Positions 16,533-26,000 of a DNA stretch of 64,000 nucleotides are shown one piece after another. The notes under the pieces were generated by a model. That model made no database searches, was not told the origin of the DNA, and saw only the letters and a program-made list of their open reading frames with translations. The stretch is from BOG-1184 sp049514575 (GTDB lineage: Bacteria > Fibrobacterota > Chitinivibrionia > Chitinivibrionales > Chitinispirillaceae): NCBI GenBank assembly GCA_049514575.1, contig JBEKUX010000006.1:1-64000 (forward strand), written 5' to 3'. The position numbers were made by a program, and so were the translations under genes. Position 1 is the stretch's first letter. Every line of letters begins with the position of its first letter.

Positions 16533-18050
16533 ATGGTTGCATTAATCATCGTTATAATGCTGTATATGGTATGTTCGCTGGTTCTCCTCGCTTTTGGCGC
16601 GCAGTGTTACCTCCTTACCTATCTTTTTTTGCGAAAGCGGCGTCAGCGTGTTGCGGCCCAGCGTGAAACCATGAAATACTTTTACGTGGTGACCGATGAG
16701 AGTCACTACCCGAAAGTGGTCACCCAGCTTCCGATGTATAACGAAAAGCAGGTGGCCCAGCGGGTAATTGAAGCCGCCGCGGCCATGGATTATCCCCGCT
16801 CCCGGCATGAAATCCAGGTGCTCGACGACAGTACCGATGAAACGGTCGGCTATGTCGACGAAACCGTGAACCGGCTGTGCGGCGAGGGGTACAATGTCTC
16901 GATAATCCGGCGGACTGACCGCACCGGCTTCAAGGCCGGTGCTCTCCAGCACGGACTTAAATTTACCGACGCGGAGTTCGTCGCCATTTTTGACGCGGAC
17001 TTTGTCCCTCCCGTCGATTTCCTGCGGCGCGCGATGGCGTTCTTTATCAACCGTCCCCGTCTCGGACTCGTCCAGGGTCGCTGGACGCACCTCAACAAGA
17101 ACGCATCGCTGATTACCCGCGGCCAGGCCATGGGCATCGACGGCCACTTCATGATCGAGCAGGCGGCACGGAGCTGGAACGGCCTTTTCATGAATTTTAA
17201 CGGCACCGCCGGGGTGTTCCGCCGCACCGCCATCGAATCGAGCGGCGGATGGCAGCACGACACCTTGACGGAAGATATGGACCTGTCCTACCGGATGCAG
17301 CTCGCCGACTGGGAGACCGAATACGTTCCGGACCTTACGGTTCCCGCCGAAATACCCGAAGACATCAATGCATTCAAGAACCAGCAGTTCCGCTGGGCCA
17401 AGGGATCGATCCAGACCGCAATCAAGATCATCCCCCTGCTCGCCAGGAAAAAAATGTCCAAATTCAAGTTCATGCAGGCGGTGCTGCACCTGACCCATTA
17501 CATGGTGCATCCGCTCATGCTCATCCTTGCGATGCTCACAATGCCGGTTCTATATTTTGTCAAGGTCAATCTGCCGCTCGCCTGGTTTGTGGGCATCATC
17601 TGCTCCATGATCCTTGCCACGAGCGGGCCGGCCACCATGTACATGGTGGCGCAGCACTATATCGGCAACCGCATCAGACAGCAGATCATGCTTATTCCCG
17701 CAATGATGCTCATCGGCACGGGTCTGGCGGTGAACAACGGCAAGGCGGTTTTTGAGGCGCTGCTCAAACGCGATTCGCCGTTTTACCGGACGCCGAAAAA
17801 AGGCGAATCATGCGGTACGGCCGGGTACCGTCCGGTCAAGGACATTACGTGTATCATCGAAATTCTCATCGGCCTGTATTGCCTCGTGAGTTTTCAGCTG
17901 TTCCTCGGCTATACCAATTTCCTGGTAAGCCCCTTCCTCATGCTTTATTCATCCGGTTTTCTTTTCGTGGGGGTAATATCCATCATCCATTTCCGAAGGC
18001 CCTCATTGATCGATTTAAAGCTCAAGGTTCCGGAAACAGCGAAAAGCTGA
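16533..18050 (+). CDS. Family-2 processive-type glycosyltransferase, membrane protein
   Basis: A 505-residue GT2 enzyme of the cellulose-synthase/CslA-like type. A membrane segment spans residues 3-28, then the catalytic domain carries PMYNEKQVAQRVIEA, LDDSTDE, FDADFVPP (the DxD metal site), TEDMDLSYRM (TED) and QQFRWAKGS (QxxRW). Four or five membrane helices follow from about residue 320. It probably moves a hexose from a nucleotide sugar onto a beta-glucan, mannan or lipid acceptor at the inner membrane. No BcsB- or PilZ-type partner is adjacent, so the product is unknown. It stands alone between recG and the sulfur operon. Confidence 0.88.
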   Translation: MVALIIVIMLYMVCSLVLLAFGAQCYLLTYLFLRKRRQRVAAQRETMKYFYVVTDESHYPKVVTQLPMYNEKQVAQRVIEAAAAMDYPRSRHEIQVLDDSTDETVGYVDETVNRLCGEGYNVSIIRRTDRTGFKAGALQHGLKFTDAEFVAIFDADFVPPVDFLRRAMAFFINRPRLGLVQGRWTHLNKNASLITRGQAMGIDGHFMIEQAARSWNGLFMNFNGTAGVFRRTAIESSGGWQHDTLTEDMDLSYRMQLADWETEYVPDLTVPAEIPEDINAFKNQQFRWAKGSIQTAIKIIPLLARKKMSKFKFMQAVLHLTHYMVHPLMLILAMLTMPVLYFVKVNLPLAWFVGIICSMILATSGPATMYMVAQHYIGNRIRQQIMLIPAMMLIGTGLAVNNGKAVFEALLKRDSPFYRTPKKGESCGTAGYRPVKDITCIIEILIGLYCLVSFQLFLGYTNFLVSPFLMLYSSGFLFVGVISIIHFRRPSLIDLKLKVPETAKS

Positions 18051-18178
18051 TTGCATTTGGCGGAAAATGCAAGGTCAGCTTTTTAATTCCAAAATCTCTC
18101 CATTTTCCTGAACTGTTGTATTGAGTTTGAAGTATCAGTTATATTTTAATTAAGTTTATAAACAATAGGCATTCAAAT

Positions 18179-18613
18179 ATGAAACTTTCGACAAAATGCC
18201 GCTATGGGCTTCGCGCAGTGCTCGAAATCGCACGGAAATACGACAAAACTCCGGCAAAGAGGAAGGATATTGCCAATAAAGAGGGGATTTCTCCTTCGTA
18301 CCTTGAAAACATTCTTTTAGTCCTGCGCAACCATAAACTCGTCGAAACGACCAGGGGAGTGAACGGCGGGTATGTTTTGTCCAAGCCTCCCTCGGAGATT
18401 TCAGCGTACGAAATAGTAAGCGCGCTGGAGGGGCCGCTTTCGCTCGTTGATTGCGTCGACGAACCGCAGGGCTGTGAGAAATCCGGCCGCTGCGTGACCA
18501 GGACGGTATGGTGCGAAGCGGCAAAAGCGGTGCACGAGGTATTGAAAAAAGTCTCGCTCCAGGAGTTGCTTGACAGAGAAAAAAAAACGGGTTCTCTCGA
18601 TTATTCGATATAA
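18179..18613 (+). CDS. Rrf2/IscR-family transcription regulator
   Basis: A 144-residue winged-helix regulator (MKLSTKCRYGLRAVLEIA, SPSYLENILLVLRNHKLVETTRGVNGGYVLSKP). Four cysteines lie in CVDEPQGCEKSGRCVTRTVWC, a spacing like that which holds an iron-sulfur cluster in IscR, so a redox or Fe-S signal is plausible. It is the first gene of a co-directed set (metA, cysE, thiS, thiG, thiH) with a 39-base gap to metA, which points to control of sulfur assimilation, as for CymR-type Rrf2 proteins. Confidence 0.9.
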   Translation: MKLSTKCRYGLRAVLEIARKYDKTPAKRKDIANKEGISPSYLENILLVLRNHKLVETTRGVNGGYVLSKPPSEISAYEIVSALEGPLSLVDCVDEPQGCEKSGRCVTRTVWCEAAKAVHEVLKKVSLQELLDREKKTGSLDYSI

Positions 18614-18652
18614 GGGCGCCGGGTAACAACGAAAAAGGGAAAGCTGGGTGCA

Positions 18653-19546
18653 ATGACGATCGTTCTGCCGAAAAATTACCACATCAAGGAAGAGCTGGAA
18701 AAAAACAGGGTCCAGTGCATTTCTCAGGATATGGCGCTCAAGGAAGATATCCGGGCGCTCCGCATCGGCATCCTCAACGTCATGCCCGTTGCAGAGACGT
18801 ATGAATTCAGCTTGTTGCATCCGCTCGGAAGGTCGGTGCTCCAGATCGAACCGATATGGATCAGGCTTCATACGCACGTGTATTCCTCAAGCGATGAGGC
18901 GCATCTGGAAAATTTCTACGTTCATTTCGAAGATGCCATCAACCACCAGAAACTTGACGGCCTTCTTCTGACCGGCGCACCGGTGGAAGAATTGCCGTTC
19001 GAAAATGTGAAATACTGGGGCGAACTTACGCGGATCCTCAAGTATGCGCATAATAATATTTCATCGACGCTCGGCATCTGCTGGGGGGGGTTGGCGCTTG
19101 CAAAGTTCTTAGGTATTGAAAAAGTCCAGTACCGGGACAAAATGTTCGGTGTTTATGAAACAACCAATCTTGACCGCAGCCACCGCATCACGGGCGACAT
19201 GGACGATGAGTTCCTGTGCGCGCAGAGCAGGCACGCGGGGATCCCGGACGACGTTCTTGAGAGTGAACGCGACAAGGGTACGATCCGTCTTCTCGCCTAT
19301 GCGAAAGGGGCGGGTTATACGATATTTGAAAGCACGGACCACCGGTTCCTTATCCACCTCGGGCACCCTGAATACGAACCGGAACGGCTCGTTTTTGAGC
19401 ATAAACGCGATAAAGACAAAGGCCGGGAAGATGTGCCGTCCCCGGTGAATTTTAACGTCGAAAAGCCGGTGAATACCTGGCGGACGCACCGGAATGAATT
19501 TTTTTCGCAATGGGTCAAATACGTCCACGAGACCACGACTTATTAA
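18653..19546 (+). CDS. metA: Homoserine O-acyltransferase (MetA type)
   Basis: MetA activates homoserine with an acyl group from succinyl- or acetyl-CoA for methionine synthesis. The 297-residue length is normal. The catalytic Cys is in LGICWGGLALAKFLG (about residue 143), and the His and Glu are in IHLGHPEYEPERL. LRIGILNVMPVAETYEFSLLHPLG and LLLTGAPVEELPFE are family signatures. Whether succinyl- or acetyl-CoA is used cannot be decided here. It follows the Rrf2 gene and precedes cysE by 27 bases. Confidence 0.95.
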   Translation: MTIVLPKNYHIKEELEKNRVQCISQDMALKEDIRALRIGILNVMPVAETYEFSLLHPLGRSVLQIEPIWIRLHTHVYSSSDEAHLENFYVHFEDAINHQKLDGLLLTGAPVEELPFENVKYWGELTRILKYAHNNISSTLGICWGGLALAKFLGIEKVQYRDKMFGVYETTNLDRSHRITGDMDDEFLCAQSRHAGIPDDVLESERDKGTIRLLAYAKGAGYTIFESTDHRFLIHLGHPEYEPERLVFEHKRDKDKGREDVPSPVNFNVEKPVNTWRTHRNEFFSQWVKYVHETTTY

Positions 19547-19573
19547 TTATCTCTTTCAGATCGGCCGGATTAT

Positions 19574-20473
19574 ATGGACAAATTCAACGAATGGATGAAC
19601 GCCGGCCTGCCGAAGGTGGTGCAGCGGCTTCAGAACGACATTCAGGAGAACGGCGACGTTCACAGCGAAGAGGGCCTCGATTTTACCGGCCGTCACGATA
19701 TCTATGAGGTTCTCGACGATATTCTTGCCATCCTGTTCCCGAGCTGCTACAGCAGGCAGAAAGTGCCGCGCGCCGAAATGGGTTTCTTTCTTTCGGATTC
19801 GCTCCGGCATGTCTCGTTCCGCCTGGGCAGGCACATCCGGGATGTTTTCAAGTACCGCTGTAAAAAGGACAACTGCAAAAATTGCAATTGTGAAGAACGT
19901 GCCGAAAAGGCGCTCGTACGGCTCATCGAATCGCTGCCCTCCATCCGGTCGGCGTTGCTCGAAGATATCCAGGCCGCTTTTGAAGGAGACCCGGCCGCGC
20001 AATATATCGATGAAATCATCCTGAGCTACCCGTGCGTAGAGGCGATCGCCACCTACCGGATTGCGCACCTGCTCTACGAGCTCAATGTTCCGATAATTCC
20101 ACGGATCATGGCGGAGCATGCGCATTCGCGCACCGGCATCGACATCCATCCGGGCGCGACCATCGGGCCGAGGTTTTTTATCGACCACGGCACCGGCGTG
20201 GTGATCGGCGAAACCACGCGGATCGGCCGAAACGTTAAGCTGTACCAGGGCGTAACGCTCGGCGCCCTGTCGCCGTTCGACAGCGAGGGACACCCCCGCA
20301 AAGGCGAGAAGCGCCACCCTGATATCGAAGACGATGTGATCGTTTACGCAAACGCAACCATCCTCGGCGGGCAGACCGTGATCGGCAAGGGCGCGGTGAT
20401 CGGCGGCAATATGTGGATCACGAAATCGGTGCCGCCCGGTGCGCATGTCCAGAGTACGGCGGAACAGGGGTAA
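19574..20473 (+). CDS. cysE: Serine O-acetyltransferase
   Basis: CysE makes O-acetylserine for cysteine synthesis. A helical N-terminal domain (residues 1-170) leads into a left-handed beta-helix: HAHSRTGIDIHPGATIGPRFFIDHGTGVVIGETTRIGRNVKLYQGVTLGAL, then VYANATILGGQTVIGKGAVIGGNMWI. It is the longer EpsC-like form, 299 residues. An unusual Cys-rich stretch, CKKDNCKNCNC, sits near residues 97-107 and could bind metal. The stop overlaps the thiS start by one base (TAATG), showing translational coupling between cysteine and thiazole sulfur genes. Confidence 0.93.
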   Translation: MDKFNEWMNAGLPKVVQRLQNDIQENGDVHSEEGLDFTGRHDIYEVLDDILAILFPSCYSRQKVPRAEMGFFLSDSLRHVSFRLGRHIRDVFKYRCKKDNCKNCNCEERAEKALVRLIESLPSIRSALLEDIQAAFEGDPAAQYIDEIILSYPCVEAIATYRIAHLLYELNVPIIPRIMAEHAHSRTGIDIHPGATIGPRFFIDHGTGVVIGETTRIGRNVKLYQGVTLGALSPFDSEGHPRKGEKRHPDIEDDVIVYANATILGGQTVIGKGAVIGGNMWITKSVPPGAHVQSTAEQG

Positions 20474-20682
20474 TGGCCGGCATGAACATCACCGTCAATA
20501 ACCGGGTATTCACGCTTGCGGACGGAGCGAAAATCCATGACCTCCTTGCATTGCAAAAAATCGACCCTGCGGTCATCGTCGTTGAAGTCAACAGGGTAAT
20601 TGTCAAAAAAGAAAATTTCAGGACAACGGCGTTACATGATAACGACGAGGTTGAGATCCTGCGGTTTGTCGGGGGCGGGTGA
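20473..20682 (+). CDS. thiS: Sulfur carrier protein ThiS
   Basis: A 69-residue ubiquitin-like sulfur carrier for the thiazole ring of thiamine. It has the short beta-grasp sequence MNITVNNRVFTLADGAKIHDLLAL and ends in VGGG, the Gly-Gly tail that is thiocarboxylated. The ATG at 20473 overlaps the cysE stop; a second ATG three codons later (MNITVNN) is possible. ThiF, which adenylates ThiS, is not in the window. Confidence 0.92.
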   Translation: MAGMNITVNNRVFTLADGAKIHDLLALQKIDPAVIVVEVNRVIVKKENFRTTALHDNDEVEILRFVGGG

Positions 20683-20705
20683 ATAATAAAAGAATAAAAT
20701 ATTTT

Positions 20706-20985
20706 GGATTGCTGAGCCGCGTCACCCCCGGGCACAGGCTATACCAAGCAACAAACTTCTGTGTGGGGGGGGACTGTCAAACTGCCTTCTCGTTTGAAAA
20801 CTCAAACAGCAAAAAGACAAGTCGATTTGTGGTATTTTATTGCGTTAGGGGCGACGGAAGGTGCCTGCTGAAAGCAATGCTGAAGCAGGCAGTGTGCGCG
20901 AGTGAAGGCAGCCGCACATGAGCGCAGACCGACCAGAGGGAAGCCTGGAGAAGAACCGACCCTGCGAAGCAGGGAAACGCCCAAG
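20706..20985. repeat. Composite repeat region between thiS and thiG
   Basis: This 316-base gap holds pieces of two repeat families. At 20706-20790, GCTGAGCCGCGTCACCCCCG, CCAAGCAACAAACTTCTGTG and a run of G followed by ACTGTCAAACTG match 38708 and 50237. At about 20895-20985 the sequence from TGCGCGAGTG to CCTGCGAAGCAGG and ACGCCCAAGAA is a degenerate copy of the element at 50481-50610. An inverted pair GCCTGCTGAAAGC/GCTGAAGCAGGC lies at 20872-20890. The insertion separates thiS from thiG without breaking either gene. Confidence 0.6.
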
Positions 20986-20998
20986 AAATGGAATAATA

Positions 20999-21766
20999 AT
21001 GGACGAATTAATAATTGCCGGAACAAAAGTCCGGTCGCGGCTTATCACCGGGTCGGGAAAATACAGGGACGACCGGATCATAAAGGACATCCTGGAAGCG
21101 GCCGGGTGCGACATCGTCACGGTCGCGCTGCGCCGGGTCGATTTCGACCGGCCGCAGGAGAATATGCTGAGGCATATTCCGCCCGGTAAAGTTATCCTGC
21201 CCAACACCTCGGGCGCGCGCAATGCCGAAGAGGCGGTACGCCTGGCGCGGCTCGCAAAGGCCATGGGGTGCGGCAACTGGATAAAAATTGAAGTGATCAA
21301 TGACCAGAAATATCTTCTGCCCGATAATTTTGAAACGCTCCACGCCACCGAGACGCTTGCCAGAGAAGGGTTTGTGGTTTTGCCGTACATGGTGCCTGAT
21401 CTTGCGGCGGCGCGCCGGATGGTTGATGCCGGCGCAGCGGCAGTCATGCCGCTGGGTGCGCCTATCGGCTCGAACAGAGGGCTAAAGACGCTCGAACTCA
21501 TCGAGATCATGGTTGAGGAGCTGCAGGTGCCTGTGATCGTTGACGCCGGCATCGGCCGGCCGTCGCACGCCGCCGCCGCAATGGAGATAGGGGTCGCCGC
21601 GATTCTGCTCAATACCGCGATCGCGACCGCCGAGGACCCGATTGCCATGGCCCGCGCGTTCCGCCTTGCCATCGAGGCCGGGAGAGCAGCGTATCTGGCC
21701 GGTCTCGGGCCGACGTCGAAAACTGCGAAAGCTTCTTCGCCGTTAACGGGATTTTTGGACAAATAA
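20999..21766 (+). CDS. thiG: Thiazole synthase ThiG
   Basis: ThiG condenses deoxyxylulose phosphate, dehydroglycine and ThiS thiocarboxylate into the thiazole phosphate. The 255-residue product from ATG 20999 starts MDELIIAGTKVRSRLITGSGKY, as in the family. The Schiff-base Lys lies in NWIKIEVINDQKYLLPD, and the phosphate-binding loops PLGAPIGSNRGL and IVDAGIGRPSHAAAAMEIG are present. The frame is open 27 codons further upstream, but that part is repeat sequence, so the later start is used. The ribosome site is weak. Confidence 0.95.
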   Translation: MDELIIAGTKVRSRLITGSGKYRDDRIIKDILEAAGCDIVTVALRRVDFDRPQENMLRHIPPGKVILPNTSGARNAEEAVRLARLAKAMGCGNWIKIEVINDQKYLLPDNFETLHATETLAREGFVVLPYMVPDLAAARRMVDAGAAAVMPLGAPIGSNRGLKTLELIEIMVEELQVPVIVDAGIGRPSHAAAAMEIGVAAILLNTAIATAEDPIAMARAFRLAIEAGRAAYLAGLGPTSKTAKASSPLTGFLDK

Positions 21767-21799
21767 AATTAATTTGGCGTATCGTATTATATAGATATT

Positions 21800-21827
21800 G
21801 TAGGGGCAATAAATGTTTTGCCCCTAC
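21800..21827. repeat. Short palindrome directly before thiH
   Basis: GTAGGGGCAA and TTGCCCCTAC form a perfect 10-base stem around an 8-base loop, ending 10 bases before the thiH ATG. It is of the same style as the GTAGGGGCGATTC palindrome at about 50521. It would fold close to the ribosome site and could affect thiH translation, though it may simply be a dispersed repeat. Confidence 0.7.
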
Positions 21828-21837
21828 GGAAAAAAAT

Positions 21838-23004
21838 ATGTCTTTTAATTCCCTCATCAACCAATATAAGAATTTCAATGTCGGTGAATTCTGCGCGTCA
21901 GTAACTCCTGGAAAAATAGAAACTATCCTTGAACGGGATACATTGACGGAAAAAGACTATCTTGCGCTGCTTTCGGACGCTGCAGCGCCTTTTCTGGAAC
22001 CGATGGCCCGGAAAGCGGACGAACTCACGCGGCGTCACTTCGGCAACGTGGTTTTCATTTTCACGCCCCTGTATATTTCCAATTACTGCGACAATTCGTG
22101 CGCCTACTGCTCGTTCGGCAGACAGCAGGAAATAAAACGCCGCCATCTTTCCCCTGATGAAATCAGGGCCGAGGCCGAACGCATCAGCGCAAACGGCATC
22201 AGGCATATTCTCGTACTCACCGGCGAGGCGCGCGGCAGGGCGACGCCGTCGTATTGCGAGGCCGCGGTGCGGATACTGCGCGACTATTTCTCCTCAATCG
22301 CCGTCGAGATCTATCCATTGACGGAAGAGGAGTACGGCGGGATCATCGGGTGCGGCGCCGACGGCCTGACCATTTACCAGGAAACATATGACGAGGAGCG
22401 CTATGCGGTACTTCATAAAGGCGGGCCAAAACAGGACTATGGGTTCAGGCTCGAAGCGCCTGAACGCGCATGCAGGCAGGGAATGCGCGCAGTCACGGTC
22501 GGCGCGCTTTCCGGGCTTTCGGAGCCGGTCAAGGACGCGTTTTTCGCCGGTCTCCATGCCGCATACCTTCAGAAAATTTTCCCCGACGTGGAAGTATCGA
22601 TTTCGTTTCCTCGTTTGCGGCCGCTGGTTGCGGATTTCAGACAGGGGTACGAAGTAAACGATTGCCGGCTTGTGCAGATGATGGTTGCCGCCCGGCTGTT
22701 CCTGCCGTTTGCCGGCATCACGCTTTCCACGCGCGAAAGCGCGTCGTTCCGCAACGCGGCCCTGCGGCTCGGCGTCACGCGCATGTCGGCCGGCGTATCG
22801 ACCGCAGTGGGCGGCCGCACATCGCCGGAAGCGACGCCGCAGTTCGAGATTGCAGACACCCGTACAGTCGACGAAGTAAAGCGCGATCTTTTAGATCGCG
22901 GTTTTCAGCCGGTGATGCATGACTGGAACGGGAGGTATGTGAGAACGCCTCTCCCCATTATCCCCTCTCCGCCAGCGGAGAGGGGGGGAACGAAGTTCGG
23001 GTGA
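21838..23004 (+). CDS. thiH: 2-iminoacetate synthase ThiH
   Basis: ThiH is a radical SAM tyrosine lyase that makes dehydroglycine for the ThiG reaction. The cluster motif CDNSCAYC lies near residue 84 within YISNYCDNSCAYCSFGRQQ. GADGLTIYQETYDEE and STRESASFRNAALRLGVTRMSAGVSTAVGG are typical. The normal C-terminus ends near HDWNGRYV; the last 18 or so residues (RTPLPIIPSPPAERGG...) are encoded by a palindromic repeat that carries a new stop codon. ThiH points to an anaerobic or facultative host, since aerobes usually use ThiO. Confidence 0.94.
   Translation: MSFNSLINQYKNFNVGEFCASVTPGKIETILERDTLTEKDYLALLSDAAAPFLEPMARKADELTRRHFGNVVFIFTPLYISNYCDNSCAYCSFGRQQEIKRRHLSPDEIRAEAERISANGIRHILVLTGEARGRATPSYCEAAVRILRDYFSSIAVEIYPLTEEEYGGIIGCGADGLTIYQETYDEERYAVLHKGGPKQDYGFRLEAPERACRQGMRAVTVGALSGLSEPVKDAFFAGLHAAYLQKIFPDVEVSISFPRLRPLVADFRQGYEVNDCRLVQMMVAARLFLPFAGITLSTRESASFRNAALRLGVTRMSAGVSTAVGGRTSPEATPQFEIADTRTVDEVKRDLLDRGFQPVMHDWNGRYVRTPLPIIPSPPAERGGTKFG
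22962..22985. repeat. Palindromic repeat forming the 3' end of thiH
   Basis: CCCCTCTCCGC and GCGGAGAGGGG form an 11-base perfect stem with a CA loop, followed by GGTGAGG. The same design (CCCCTCTC..GAGAGGGG with a nearby GGTGAG) occurs at 38892-38951. Here it lies inside the thiH reading frame. Confidence 0.7.
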
Positions 23005-23032
23005 GGCGAAAGCCGCAGCAAACTGCGGGGAT

Positions 23033-26000
23033 TTAAATTTTCCTGAACCCCAGCCTGAAGTAGTTGCCGTGTTCGTCGGTGTCGAGCCAGACCCTGCCGC
23101 GGTGCGCGTTCATGACTATTCTGCAGAAAAAGAGGCCCAGGCCTTTGGAGTATTGCGACTCTTTGCCGTCAAGACGGGAATATTTCTCAAAGAGGATGTC
23201 GCGCTGTTCTGCCGGGATCGGCGAGCCTGAGCTGAAAAAGGTCATGACGTTTTCGTTCTCCCGCTCCTCGAACGTCAAATTCACGCGGCCGCCGGCTTCG
23301 GTATATTTTGCAGCGTTGGAAAACAGGTTCTGGATCACGCGTTCGACAAGATAGGGGTCCGCCAGCACCGCGAAATCGTTCCCCTCCGGGGAATCGATGG
23401 CGACCTTGATCTTTCTTTCGTCGAACAGCACGTTGCCGCCGTATTTCTGTGCAATTGCCGCCATCTCCTCGAAGTACATCTGCCTCGGCTGCACCGTCAA
23501 CCTGCCCTCCTCCATTTTGCTGAGATCAAGGAGGTTCGAGGCCAGGGTGATGATGTCGGTGCACGATCCGATCACAAGGTCGATGCAGCGCATGGTTTTT
23601 TTATCGTCGCCGTGGCGGTAGGATAAAAGCTTGACACTTCCCGAAATAGCGGCCGCGAAATTTTTGATATCGTGAATGATGGTGCCGGTGAGCAGGCCCT
23701 TCATGCGCTCCGACTCGATGACCCTGAGGTTCACGGCATGGAGCTGTTCGTTTTTTTCTGCGACGTTGCGGGTCTGCTCCTTTACCTTGCTTTCCAGTTG
23801 CGCGGTCAGGCTTTTGTATCCTTCCATGAGCCGGACGTTTTCGATAAGAAATCCTGCCTGCACCGCGATGATCTGCGCTGCCTTGGACGCATTGTCCGAA
23901 AACAACCCTGCGACGATCTGATTGGCCAGGTATATGCACCCGAGGTATTTCCCGGCACGGACAATTGGCACGCACATCGCCGATCCCTTGTTCTTTTCCG
24001 CGGGCGAAGGACCGGGCTGTATTATGATGTGTTTCTGTTCCGCTGCCTGCCGTAAAATATCGGTCGAAAAGAAGATCGAGTTTTTCGGCAATACATGGCC
24101 GTTGAAATCGAGGACAAGCTCACATGGCTCGTGGCGATCATCGCCTTCGAGTCGCAGGTATCCGTAGTGCGCGCCGGTCACTCGTATGAGCGAGCCGACG
24201 ATCCGTCGCAGCAGCGTGTCCATGTCGTCGGTCTGGGTGAGTGACACGCTCGCGTCGTACAGCGTGTCCATGCGGATATGCGCCACTTCGCCGGTGCCGA
24301 TTGCCGCGGCCGCGGCGTTGCCGGCCGCCTCCTCAGCCGGGACGCGGCGCTTTGCCAGCTCATTGTCCACACTGTCCTTGATAAGCGTGCATTCGAGATA
24401 AGCGCCGCACTGGCCGAACAGCGCGTAGGCCCGGTTGAAATAATCGCGCGCAAGTCCGGGCTGATGACGGTCTTCGAAAAACTCCGCGTAATCGCGGAGC
24501 GATTTTGCCTCTTCGTATTTCATATCGAGCTTATGGTGATGATTGACCGCCCTGCGGAAAAAATACCGGGCGGTCCGGTTGCGGTTTTTGAAGGCATTGT
24601 ACCAGCCCATGGCGCGCCATGCCGCGCCGCGGTGGGCCGGGTACAGGATGCCGCGCAACAGGGCCAGTTCGATGAATTTCCGCAATTGGACGAGAAGCTT
24701 GCGGTCGGAAAGCGGAAGCTGTTTGTTCGATGCGCGGCCGCCCGAACGGTTACGGTATTCCCTTATAAGGATTTCGCAGCGGTCCGAGAAGGCGCCGGCA
24801 ACGTATTCCTGAATGAGACTGTTCTGCTTTATAGTTTTAAGAATGGAATCGGAAAGGTAGTAGGCTTCTTCGAGTTGGTTTTTAAGAATAAATTTATTTT
24901 CTACGGTCAGATTGCTCATCGTTTTATTCATGGGGATATTGGCAAGGGCGGACCGTTGATCTTCGATAACAGTGGCCCACTCATTACTGGAATCTTTACC
25001 TTCGAGCAGTTTAATATGGGTCAACACGTGATGCGATAGTGCAAGACCGCGGCGATCTTTGCAATCCTCGTCTAAAACGGTCAGTTTTTCAATTAATTGT
25101 TTGCCGTGGGTAAAATCACCTTTCTGAAAATCCAGTAATACGCTGGTCTCAAGCGGAACGATCTGTCCCCATTTATCCCCGATGCTTTTGTAGTTCGATA
25201 GGCTTTCTGAAAGGTTTTTTTCCGCATTTTTCCATTCGCCATTGTAATAATAGGTGGCCCCGCCCATGGATTGCGCATAAGCAAGAGAATCCATACGGTT
25301 TATTCTTTTCGCCATTTCTATCACTTTCCTGAAATAAGAATACGCGCGTTTTTTCATTAACATCATAAATGATACGACAATGTGACTTGAATATGCCTCG
25401 GCTTTTTCAGCGCAGTCAACGAGTCTGTCTGCGATATTTAGTGCCTTAAAATGGGCGTATTGCAATAACAGAATATCTTTAAAAAACAATGAAAATGTAA
25501 GCTTGTTCAGTATTCTGACCGAAAGAATTCTCTCAATAGTACTCTTTTTCCGCAGAAGCGATTTAATTCCCAGCGACAGCGCCACCTGCTTCAGAATTTC
25601 AATAAGCAGCATTCCGACGATCAATAATTTGTTGTTGTAAAAGTTAATGCCCAGTTCCTTCAACGCATCGAAGAAGTAGTTTATCGAAACATCGAAATTC
25701 CCGGTATTATGATGGATGGTGCCGATTTTATACTTTATGTCCAGCCGGGTGAGTTTATCGATCCCGTTTTTTCCCTCAAGCAGTGCCTCATACATTGTGA
25801 GCGCCTGCTCGTTCCTTCCGGTGAGCATCAGCACGTCGCCGAACTCGGTCCGCATTTTTATAACGTCAATCGGCGGAACAATGCCGGATTTCATGCTCTG
25901 GGTGACCATGAGCTGCGTTTTCGTGAAGTAGCGCGAAGCGATGTCGAGGGCCGCCTTTTCCGCTGCATGCCGGGCCGCTTCATAGCACAGCACAATGGCC

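Noticed and set aside
20918..20998. 27-codon N-terminal extension of thiG
   Set aside because: It lies in repeat DNA, and ThiG proteins begin at the MDELIIAGTK position.
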